Below, piece by piece: positions 44,804 through 52,088 of a stretch of 64,000 nt of DNA (the first letter of the stretch is position 1; each line of letters starts with the position of its first letter). Origin of the DNA: V1-33 sp964523105. GTDB lineage: Bacteria; Verrucomicrobiota; Verrucomicrobiia; Verrucomicrobiales; V1-33. The notes under the pieces were generated by a model that was not told the origin of the DNA, ran no database searches, and saw only the letters and a list, made by a program, of their open reading frames with translations. Made by a program: the position numbers and the translations under genes. The DNA is taken from NCBI GenBank assembly GCA_964523105.1, contig CAZFZN010000009.1, positions 1-64,000 of the forward strand, written 5' to 3'.

Positions 44804-47201
44804 ACCACTCCGCCCCAATCACGCCCAGATTCCAAATCTTGTGCATCTCCTCCGCGGAGGGCACTTTGAGAGGTCGCACGATGCGGAAGCCGAGGAATGG
44901 CGCGCTGGTGTAGTACCAGAGACTTTTGGGACTCGCCGGATCCATCGCTTTCCATGTGGACCGGCTCGGGCAGCGGGCGGCGCTTCGGCAGTCTTTGGCG
45001 TAATCGTCCCATGAGCCGCCGCGCACGACTCGCGGATATCGCTGCGTCGGCTGGTGGAATGGATTCACGCGCTCCAGTTCTTCCGCGAGCCTGGCATACC
45101 AGTCGGCGCTGTGCTGGTCGAGCGTCCACTCGGCCACGTTGCCGTAGATGTCGTAGAGTCCCCACGGATTCGGTTTCTTCTTTCCCACCGGATGGGTGGT
45201 GCCGATTCCCTCGACTTCGCTGTTATCGAAGTACCACGCGTAATCACCGAGTTTCTGCTCATCGGAACCGAAAAACCATCGCGTGCGAGTTCCGGCACGG
45301 GCGGCATATTCCCATTCCGCCTCCGTCGGCAGCCGGTAATAGTGCCCGGTTTGTGCACTGAGCCACTGGCAATACTTCAGTGCGGTATGCTCCGTCATGC
45401 CGATGACCGGACGGCCTTGCAGGCCCATCCCGAAAGTCATGTCCATGTAGGGATCACTTGGCCCGGTGATCGCATCAAACCAATCCTGATTTCCTTCACT
45501 CCCGCCCGGCTTCCTGTCTTTCGGCTGTGGCGTCACCTCAAAAATGAACGCCGCGCAGGTATCCCACGTCACCTCGTGCGCCCCCATCCAGAATGGATCA
45601 ATCTTCACCTTCACCTGTGGGCCCTCGTCAGGTTTGCGGCCCTCCTCTCCTTCCACGCTGCCCATGAGGAACTCGCCGCCTGGTATGGGCACCATTTGGA
45701 ATGGGGCATTGGCAGCGCGAGGCACTTTGCCTGTGTAGGGCATCATTTGCGCCGGTTCCGTTTCCACGGAGGTCTTCACGATGAATTCGCGGAGCTTCTT
45801 CACCAGTTCGAGGTTGTCAGGACTCGGCGGACGCGACTCCGGAACAGCCGACGACCGCTTCGGCGGCTCCGGCGTGATATCTTTTCCATACACGGCGACT
45901 TCGGTGAAGTGGTTGACATCATCGCTGGTCCTTCCGTTGGTCCACACTTTGACATAACGGCCCTTCACCGGCGGAAAAGTTATCGGCCGGCCATGGATGT
46001 CCTCCACCCATCCAGAGTCGATGCCTTTCCCAATTCCACTGCTGCCGTCGGTATCGGTGTTCAGCACCGTAACCGTGCCCGGCGCGCCAGGAGCATCCGG
46101 TTGGTCAGTGATCTGCACGATCACATCTTTGTAGCTCACCCACGGTATCTTGTGATTCAGCCACAGCCAGACGCAGTGAATCTCCCGCGATGCGCCAAGA
46201 TCAATCAGCATCCATTGTTTGCCTGGCGCCATGTCCACAAAGTTGCCGTCTTCGGAGCTCCGCACGCCGTCCGTAATCCACTGTGGATCACCCAGAATCT
46301 CCGGATCACTCACTTTCACCGGACAATGGTGCGAGAGCAGCCGGCACCCTTCGGCGATGACCACGTTCCGATATCGTTTCCAACTTTCGAAATCAATGTT
46401 CTCGCCGGGCCATCCGGGAGGAGGAGCGGGTGATGCAGTTGTGAGCTGCTTCGGCCTCTCCGGCTCCAACTTCGCTTTCTTCGTTCCCATGGGACGAAAG
46501 TAATCCCGTGGCAGCGTCCCCGGGTTCCTCCCATAGACCGCAACCTCGACGTAATGATTCTCCGCCAATTGATCAGCGCCTTCCGACCACAGCCTGACAA
46601 ACCGCGCCTGTGGTGGCGTCCGCGGGATGAAGGGAAACCCGGAGAACGTCTCGTAATGCAACGGTGCCGACCGCTTACCGCTGGCGTCCGGCTCGGTGTT
46701 CCAATAGGTCGTCCACGGCCCGTCCTCCTTTTCCGCCAATTCGATCTTCACTCCTCGAAAAACCACCGGCATCCGGTGATAGCGCCACACCCACAGGCCG
46801 TGAACCTCGCGCACCTCGCCCAAATCAATCTGCACCCACTGCGGGCCCGCGGGCAGTTCTACGCCGTGGCCATCTTCTCCACTGCGGTCGCCGTCGGTGA
46901 TGAATTCCAATTCCCCGCGCTGCGGCGGACTGCTGCTGGTGACTTTGCAGCCGTGTGAGAGCAGCCGGCACCCGGCGCGCAGTTCCACTTCCCGCGCTCG
47001 CTGCAGCGTGGTATTGATCGGCTCAACGCCCTTCCACTCATGCTCCGGCATCACCGGTGGAGTCGTGTAAAGCGGCCGCGGCATCACCGGTTCCAGCCGT
47101 TCCATGCCATAGCCCTTGCCGGGCGTGAACTTGTCAGCCGGCGGCGGCCCTGCCACAGCAGCGCTGCAAAATAGAATCAGTAGAAACCGGAAAACCTGCA
47201 T
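44802..47201 (-). CDS. Secreted protein with two discoidin-like domains and an FGE/SUMF1 domain
   Basis: This 799-aa protein has a signal peptide (MQVFRFLLILFCSAAVAG). Two F5/8 type C-like (discoidin) domains follow (WVQIDLGEVREVHGLWVWRY ... FVRLWSEGADQLAENHYVEVAVYG, and WMLIDLGASREIHCVWLWLN ... YVKVWTNGRTSDDVNHFTEVAVYG). A C-terminal FGE-sulfatase domain (MVPIPGGEFLMGS, WMGAHEVTWD, RLPTEAEWEYAARAGT, PWGLYDIYGNVAEW) completes it. It may bind glycans and modify or act with sulfatases. It lies between hppA tail copies 2 and 3. Confidence 0.9.
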   Translation of the reverse strand: MQVFRFLLILFCSAAVAGPPPADKFTPGKGYGMERLEPVMPRPLYTTPPVMPEHEWKGVEPINTTLQRAREVELRAGCRLLSHGCKVTSSSPPQRGELEFITDGDRSGEDGHGVELPAGPQWVQIDLGEVREVHGLWVWRYHRMPVVFRGVKIELAEKEDGPWTTYWNTEPDASGKRSAPLHYETFSGFPFIPRTPPQARFVRLWSEGADQLAENHYVEVAVYGRNPGTLPRDYFRPMGTKKAKLEPERPKQLTTASPAPPPGWPGENIDFESWKRYRNVVIAEGCRLLSHHCPVKVSDPEILGDPQWITDGVRSSEDGNFVDMAPGKQWMLIDLGASREIHCVWLWLNHKIPWVSYKDVIVQITDQPDAPGAPGTVTVLNTDTDGSSGIGKGIDSGWVEDIHGRPITFPPVKGRYVKVWTNGRTSDDVNHFTEVAVYGKDITPEPPKRSSAVPESRPPSPDNLELVKKLREFIVKTSVETEPAQMMPYTGKVPRAANAPFQMVPIPGGEFLMGSVEGEEGRKPDEGPQVKVKIDPFWMGAHEVTWDTCAAFIFEVTPQPKDRKPGGSEGNQDWFDAITGPSDPYMDMTFGMGLQGRPVIGMTEHTALKYCQWLSAQTGHYYRLPTEAEWEYAARAGTRTRWFFGSDEQKLGDYAWYFDNSEVEGIGTTHPVGKKKPNPWGLYDIYGNVAEWTLDQHSADWYARLAEELERVNPFHQPTQRYPRVVRGGSWDDYAKDCRSAARCPSRSTWKAMDPASPKSLWYYTSAPFLGFRIVRPLKVPSAEEMHKIWNLGVIGAEW

Positions 47202-47289
47202 CACGACACAACGATCACACGCCGCCCGCACTGTCATCCGCCATGGACGCGGACCAATTGACGACAGGTTCATTTCGTTACAGTCCGCC

Positions 47290-47450
47290 ATGCGGAAGCT
47301 CCCTCGCATCCTCCAATCCGCCGCCGGCATTCTGCGCCGGCCGGTGGCGCTGGTCGTTGCGGGGCTTGGCGTGCTCTGCGGCATACCCGTGGGCCGGGTG
47401 CTGCATGATCCGCCGTGGAGTCGGACTTCAGGGGCAAGGCCGGTCTCGTC
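47290..47450 (+). pseudogene. Possible truncated N-terminal gene fragment
   Basis: The frame starting ATG at 47,290 encodes a basic start and a hydrophobic helix (ILRRPVALVVAGLGVLCGIPVGRVLHDPPW) like the N-terminus of an exported protein. It then runs out of frame into hppA tail copy 3. It could be the 5' remnant of a gene cut by the rearrangement, or chance. Confidence 0.35.
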
Positions 47451-47602
47451 CGCGGCGGTATACATAGCGAAGCCCACAAAGCCGCCGTCACCGGCGACAC
47501 CGTCGGCGACCCCTATATAGTCACCGCCGGCATCGCCATCAATCCCATGATCAAAGTGGTGAACATCGTCGCCTTTCTGGTGATCGAACTGTTCTTTGCT
47601 TA
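47450..47602 (+). repeat. hppA tail copy 3 (longest)
   Basis: About 150 bases match the hppA 3' end, including a long identical run at ~47,467-47,513 and the end-coding part up to a TAA stop. It encodes HSEAHKAAVTGDTVGDPY followed by INPMIKVVNIVAFLVIE. It starts further upstream in hppA than the other copies, and the sequence after it also matches the region downstream of hppA. Confidence 0.95.
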
Positions 47603-47881
47603 ACCGGCGGGCCGTATCACCCGCGCTGCAAAGTCCCGGGATTGCCGCATGGTACCCACAGCACGAGCACCACGGCCCCACTCCAGGATCCTGCCCGGAT
47701 TCGTCCGTTGCTGCACGCAGGGACAGACCGACTGGGAGATGAAAGCCTGCGCCTGCTGCACCGTTTGGCGCTGCAATCGGAACTGCAGGAGGGAACGGCC
47801 CGCCTATGAGGGATTTGATGCCGACCGCGCCGCAGGAAAACTGGGATGAAATCGAACAGACCGGAAGCGCCGGCTGAGCCC
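47603..47881 (+). pseudogene. Decayed antitoxin gene fused to the 3' end of a nucleotidyltransferase gene
   Basis: The first part (to ~47,843) aligns with the sequence after hppA and with the antitoxin gene at 43,165, but its start codon is ACG and the frame is broken. It then runs into GATGAAATCGAACAGACCGG and ends at TGA. This matches the 3' end of the nucleotidyltransferase at 44,201 (LDEIERAAG). The PIN toxin, tail copy 1 and small-protein genes that would lie between are missing. It is an internally deleted second copy of the array. Confidence 0.8.
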
Positions 47882-47889
47882 GCTGTCGC

Positions 47890-48014
47890 CTGAAAACCCG
47901 GTGCGACACGACACATTTTACACGAAGAATTGCATCGCCGGTTCGACCGTCAAACCGAAGACCAAAGCGGTGAACACTGCCGCCATTCCACAACTAGGTC
48001 TGTGCTATGTGTAA
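47890..48014 (+). repeat. hppA tail copy 4, degenerate
   Basis: The stretch GAAAACCCGGTGCGACACG and the following ~100 bases match the left flank of tail copy 2 (GAAAACCTGGAAGCGACACG) and then a heavily mutated hppA tail (ACCAAAGCGGTGAACA ... CTATGTGTAA). It closes the second array unit. Beyond it, 48,015-48,104 has no gene and is probably the promoter of the next gene. Confidence 0.7.
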
Positions 48015-48104
48015 GTGAAATTGACTTACCGCTCCTCTCCGAGCCGCCGGAGCTACAGCAAAACCCTTCCCTAATCGGTATGTCAGCACTACAATACCTC
48101 TACC

Positions 48105-49040
48105 ATGCACTCTCGCTCTCTGCTTTTTTGCGCCTCCGTGGTGACTCTCCCGTGTTGCAAACCAGATGACACCCCTTCCTCCTCTTCCGTCCAGCTCAAC
48201 GCGGCGAAAACGAACGCAGTGGGCGGGAATGCGACTCCACACTTAAGAGAGGGCTTCACAAATTCGCTGGGCATGAAATTCTCCGCGACAATCCCCGGCA
48301 CGGAGGTGCGGTTCTGTATCCACGAGACGCGCAGTCAGGATTTCGCGACCTTCATCGCGGACATGGATCGCGGTTACGCTATGACGGGAAATACCGCCGA
48401 AATTTGGAGAGACTACGTCATCAAAGGCATGCCGGTGGGCCGCGGGGACGGGGAGAAAGTGGAGCAGAGCAGCCACCCGGTCATTTGTGTTTCATGGCAG
48501 GACGCAGTGGCTTTCTGCGAATGGCTTTCAAAAAAGGAGAGTCGTAGTTACAGGCTGCCGACAGATGCGGAGTGGAGCTCAGCCGTGGGTCTGCGCGAGG
48601 ATCCCGGGACTCCCGAACAACTGAGTGGAAAGGTGAAGGACGAGTATCCCTGGGGCGGAAAATACATGACCTCTGCCATCGCAGGCAATTACCATGACAG
48701 CACTGCGGCCAGCAAATTCGGAAAAGGCCTGCGCCCAATCGAAGGCTACAGGGATGGGTTCGCGTCTACAGCACCAGTGATGAGTTTCACCGTCAATCGT
48801 TACGGGCTGTATGATCTGGGCGGAAATGTATGGGAGTGGTGCCTGGGGTGCTATTACAGAGGCCGCGATCCGGACGGGAAAGACAAGAGGCTCACGGACA
48901 GCAGGGTGTTTCGCGGCGGGTCGTGGCAGGAATCCGGTCCCCAAGATCTACTTTCGTCGTTTCGCGGACACGGTCATCCAGGCTTGCGGCTCAGCAGCGT
49001 GGGCTTCCGTGTTGTCCTGGTGGATGGCATTGGCGGCTAA
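48105..49040 (+). CDS. FGE/SUMF1-domain protein, probably exported
   Basis: This 311-aa protein begins with a short hydrophobic signal (SRSLLFCASVVTLPCC), possibly a lipoprotein signal with a non-standard lipobox. A formylglycine-generating-enzyme-like domain follows: FTNSLGMKFSATIPG, HPVICVSWQDAVAFCEWLSKK, YRLPTDAEWSSAVG, YGLYDLGGNVWEW and FRGGSWQESG. It is smaller than the FGE protein on the other side of the array and lacks discoidin domains. Confidence 0.88.
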   Translation: MHSRSLLFCASVVTLPCCKPDDTPSSSSVQLNAAKTNAVGGNATPHLREGFTNSLGMKFSATIPGTEVRFCIHETRSQDFATFIADMDRGYAMTGNTAEIWRDYVIKGMPVGRGDGEKVEQSSHPVICVSWQDAVAFCEWLSKKESRSYRLPTDAEWSSAVGLREDPGTPEQLSGKVKDEYPWGGKYMTSAIAGNYHDSTAASKFGKGLRPIEGYRDGFASTAPVMSFTVNRYGLYDLGGNVWEWCLGCYYRGRDPDGKDKRLTDSRVFRGGSWQESGPQDLLSSFRGHGHPGLRLSSVGFRVVLVDGIGG

Positions 49041-49232
49041 GGGAAATGGGAAAGAACATCTTATTGGCCCGCCTGAGGTTGCTCCTGCGGATTAGCTCGG
49101 ACGGAACCGTCGAAGCCTCAGTGCTGCGGAGCAAGGGCGGTGGCTGCCCAGTAATTGGCGGCTGGCGGCGGTAACATTTGGTCGCAGCAAACACGGCTCG
49201 CCGAATAGCAGAGTCGCGCTACGATAGGAGAC

Positions 49233-49850
49233 ATGAACTCCGAGGAAGTCCAAACTGCATTGCGCCGCATCGAGTCGGAGGCCGATCCGAATGCGCGGGC
49301 GCTGCTGTTGGCGGCGGTGGTTTCGGAGGCGTTTCGGGCGGAGGGTTTTGAGCCGGTGGTGGTGGGCGGGTCGGCGATCGAGTTCTATACGGACGGCGCT
49401 TACATGTCGGGGGATGTGGACATTTGCTGGACGGGCCTCCGCATTCCCACGCCGGCTGATCAGGGGCGGATCATGGCGTCGCTGGGTGCGCCGCGCGGCG
49501 GGCCACGGTCGTGGAAATGGGCGGGGCATTTCTTCGATCTGCTGGGGCCGGCGGAGGTATATGCGAAGCATGACTTCGCGCGCATGGTGACACCGCTGGG
49601 GCAGGTGGTATTGCAGCCGGTGGAGGATTTGCTGGTGGAGCGCATCTTTGCCGCACGCTGTTGGACAGGGCCGAATCCATCCGCCGAGGACTGCGCGCGC
49701 AAGCTGCTCGCCAGCGCACTGCGCGGTGACATTGATGTGGACTGGAGCGAAGTGGAGCGCGTGGCGGCATTGCCCGCCTACGATTGCGCGGCTATCGTCG
49801 CTGCCATAAAGCGCGAGGTGCAGGCATCCCTTGCCTCCAACCCGGATTGA
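49233..49850 (+). CDS. Nucleotidyltransferase-fold protein (toxin-antitoxin-like)
   Basis: This 205-aa protein has EPVVVGGSAIEFYTDGAYMSGDVDICW, a Gly-Gly-Ser ... Asp-x-Asp nucleotidyltransferase core as in AbiEii/MNT toxins. The later FDLLGPAEVYAKHDFARM and VQPVEDLLVERIFAARCW blocks fit the same group. It is only distantly related to the one at 44,201. A 69-aa gene starts 17 bases after it. Confidence 0.75.
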   Translation: MNSEEVQTALRRIESEADPNARALLLAAVVSEAFRAEGFEPVVVGGSAIEFYTDGAYMSGDVDICWTGLRIPTPADQGRIMASLGAPRGGPRSWKWAGHFFDLLGPAEVYAKHDFARMVTPLGQVVLQPVEDLLVERIFAARCWTGPNPSAEDCARKLLASALRGDIDVDWSEVERVAALPAYDCAAIVAAIKREVQASLASNPD

Positions 49851-49866
49851 CAGCATTCTCTGCGCC

Positions 49867-50076
49867 ATGACAGAAACCACCATCCCCATTAAGCCCCAGA
49901 AGCAATACACCTGGGAACAATGGCAGGCCGGGCGCGAGAAGCGCCGGCGGCTGGGGGAACTCGTGGCGCCGAAAGTGATCCGCCGTGCGGAGAGCAGCAG
50001 TGACAAGCGGCTGCGCGAGGCCTTCGACGGCGAGCGGGGGCCGGCGTTTCCCGGGCGGGAGAATGAAACGCCCTGA
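49867..50076 (+). CDS. Small basic hypothetical protein
   Basis: This 69-aa protein (TETTIPIKPQKQYTWEQWQAG) is charged and lacks a known domain. It is cotranscribed with the nucleotidyltransferase just upstream, so it may be its antitoxin or partner. It has no transmembrane segment. Confidence 0.55.
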   Translation: MTETTIPIKPQKQYTWEQWQAGREKRRRLGELVAPKVIRRAESSSDKRLREAFDGERGPAFPGRENETP

Positions 50077-50097
50077 GCGCCACTCCGGTCTGCGCGT

Positions 50098-50150
50098 CTG
50101 AACGGCTCTCCGTTCGATGTTGGAAGTTGGGTGTTCCATGTTCGATGTTC
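50098..50150 (+). repeat. GTTGGAAGTTGGGTGTTCC-type dispersed repeat
   Basis: This is a short C/T/G-rich repeat (GTTGGAAGTTGGGTGTTCC then ATGTTCGATGTTC) of a kind found scattered in intergenic regions of many Verrucomicrobia and related genomes. It lies ~50 bases before the rpe start. Confidence 0.6.
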
Positions 50151-50197
50151 TCTCCCTCCCGTTTGCGCCGCCGCGCACATCGTCCTAAGTCGCGCCA

Positions 50198-50869
50198 ATG
50201 GATCACACGAAACGCATCATCGCTCCTTCCGTTCTCGCCGCCGACTGGAGCCGGCTGGCGGACGAATGCTCCCGCGCCATCCGCGCCGGGGCGGACTGGC
50301 TGCATCTCGATGTCATGGACGGGCATCTGGTGGATAACATTTCGTTCGGCCCCGCGTTCGTCGCGACCATTCACCGCACCAACGACATCTGGCTCGATGT
50401 GCATCTGATGATCGAACGGCCTGACCATTTTCTCGACCGCTTCATCAAAGCCGGCGCGGACAATATCAGCGTGCATGTGGAGGCGGATCACGACGTGCGT
50501 GATACCCTGCGCCGCATCCGGGCCGCGGGCCTCACCTGCGGGCTCGCGGTGAATGTGGCGACCGACTTCTCCGCGGCCGAGCCTTACATGAGTGAGATCG
50601 ATCTCTTCCTCGTGATGACGGTGAATGCCGGCTTTGGCGGGCAGTCGCTGATTCCGGAAACCCTGGAGAAAGTGCGCGCCGCGGCGGCGCACCGCGAACG
50701 GCATGGCCTGAAGTATCACATCGAAGTGGACGGCGGCATCTATCTGAACACGCTGCCTCCGGCGCTGGCGGCCGGAGCCAATGCCATCGTGGCGGGGACG
50801 GCGCTGTTCGGTGCGCCGGACATGGGCGAAGCCATCCGGCAAATGCGGGATTGTCAGGCCGCGGCCTGA
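50198..50869 (+). CDS. rpe: Ribulose-phosphate 3-epimerase
   Basis: This 223-aa TIM-barrel enzyme interconverts ribulose 5-phosphate and xylulose 5-phosphate in the pentose phosphate pathway. It has PSVLAADWSRLADE, the catalytic LDVMDGHLVDNISFGP, HLMIERPDHF, the NAGFGGQSLIPE loop and the metal-binding EVDGGIYLNTLP. Its length is typical. It is convergent with the amidase gene. Confidence 0.97.
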   Translation: MDHTKRIIAPSVLAADWSRLADECSRAIRAGADWLHLDVMDGHLVDNISFGPAFVATIHRTNDIWLDVHLMIERPDHFLDRFIKAGADNISVHVEADHDVRDTLRRIRAAGLTCGLAVNVATDFSAAEPYMSEIDLFLVMTVNAGFGGQSLIPETLEKVRAAAAHRERHGLKYHIEVDGGIYLNTLPPALAAGANAIVAGTALFGAPDMGEAIRQMRDCQAAA

Positions 50870-50873
50870 TCAC

Positions 50874-51950
50874 CTATCGTTTTGTTGAATCCCGTGTCGG
50901 CACGCGCGACGGCTGCGCCCGCTGGCGGGCACCGGCGAGCAGTGCCTTGCGGAAGTTCTGAATGCCGCCGGTGATGGCGTCGGCGAGGGCATCGCGGAAC
51001 TCGGGCTTGTGAATGCGCGCACCCTCGGCGGGATTGCTGACAAATCCGCCCTCAACCAGAATCGCGGGACGCTCGATGCCGGCGAGCACGTCGAAGCGGT
51101 GCCGCTTCACGCCGCGGTCCACGCTGCGCAGCTTGTAGAGGCAGTTGGCGTGCACCGCGGTGGCGAGCGCGATATTCTCTGAGTCGCGTTTGTTCCCGCG
51201 GCGCCCGATCATGTCGGACTCCTTGAGGTTTTTGTCCGTATTGGCCGTGCCCTGCGGGGCGAGGGCGAAGGTTTCAAATCCCAGCGCCGATGAGGTGTAG
51301 GAATTGTAATGCAGACTGACGAAAATCGCCCTGGGCGTTTTATTGGCGATGGCCACGCGCTCCGGGCGGCCGATGAAGACGTCGCGCGTGCGGGTCAGCA
51401 CGGTTTTGTAGCCGAGTGCCTCCAGTTTGCGTTTGAGCCGGAAGGCGGTGTCGAGCGCGTAGTGCTTTTCCGCTCCGAGCGCGCCCACGGCCCCGCTGTC
51501 CTCTCCCCCATGTCCGGGATCGATGACCACGGTGTCGAAAATGACCGCCCCCTCGATGTGTGAGGGTTTGATGATGGGATGGATCAGCTTGGAGAGATCC
51601 ATGCGGGAGACGTAGAGTTTGCCGTCTCTTTCGAGAATGGGGAACGAGAGGCAGAACTTCACACCGTTGATGTAAATGTCGTCCGTGCCGGTGGTCCATC
51701 GCATCACCAGTTTGGCCGCGCGGAATTCGAGATGCCTGCCGTTCCGGACGATGCGGGGGAACTCGTAGAACTTCTGAATGTCCGCGGCGGGAACGTAATC
51801 CCGGCCCTCATACTGCATGAGATGCCACTGGAAGGCCGTGAGCAGCGGTGTCAGCCCGGCGGCCAGCGCGGGGGCGAGCATCCGCTGCAGCGCCGCTCTG
51901 CGAGTACAGCAGCGCGCAGATGCCGGGGGACCTGACGATTCGAGGGGCAT
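50874..51950 (-). CDS. N-acetylmuramoyl-L-alanine amidase (Amidase_3)
   Basis: This 358-aa zinc amidase cleaves the peptide from muramic acid during cell division. The catalytic domain contains VVIDPGHGGEDSGAVG (first His), SLHYNSYTSS (second His) and LVEGGFVSNPAEG (catalytic Glu). The N-terminal ~150 residues include a copper-amine-oxidase-N-like region (DDIYINGVKFCLSFPILERDG). The start at 51,950 gives a Tat-like or hydrophobic signal (RRAALQRMLAPALAAGL) and a GGAG sequence upstream. The longer frame would run into the next gene's 3' region. Confidence 0.9.
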   Translation of the reverse strand: MPLESSGPPASARCCTRRAALQRMLAPALAAGLTPLLTAFQWHLMQYEGRDYVPAADIQKFYEFPRIVRNGRHLEFRAAKLVMRWTTGTDDIYINGVKFCLSFPILERDGKLYVSRMDLSKLIHPIIKPSHIEGAVIFDTVVIDPGHGGEDSGAVGALGAEKHYALDTAFRLKRKLEALGYKTVLTRTRDVFIGRPERVAIANKTPRAIFVSLHYNSYTSSALGFETFALAPQGTANTDKNLKESDMIGRRGNKRDSENIALATAVHANCLYKLRSVDRGVKRHRFDVLAGIERPAILVEGGFVSNPAEGARIHKPEFRDALADAITGGIQNFRKALLAGARQRAQPSRVPTRDSTKR

Positions 51951-52088
51951 GGATTTCAACTCCACCCGACAACACAAACATGGCGGTCGTTCAAGCGCGG
52001 AGCACCCGCCCCCGCCGCAGACGCGGAAATCGTTCAAGCCCGATGAAATCGACCTGTGCCGGCCGCCGGTGAAATTCACCGGTCGATC

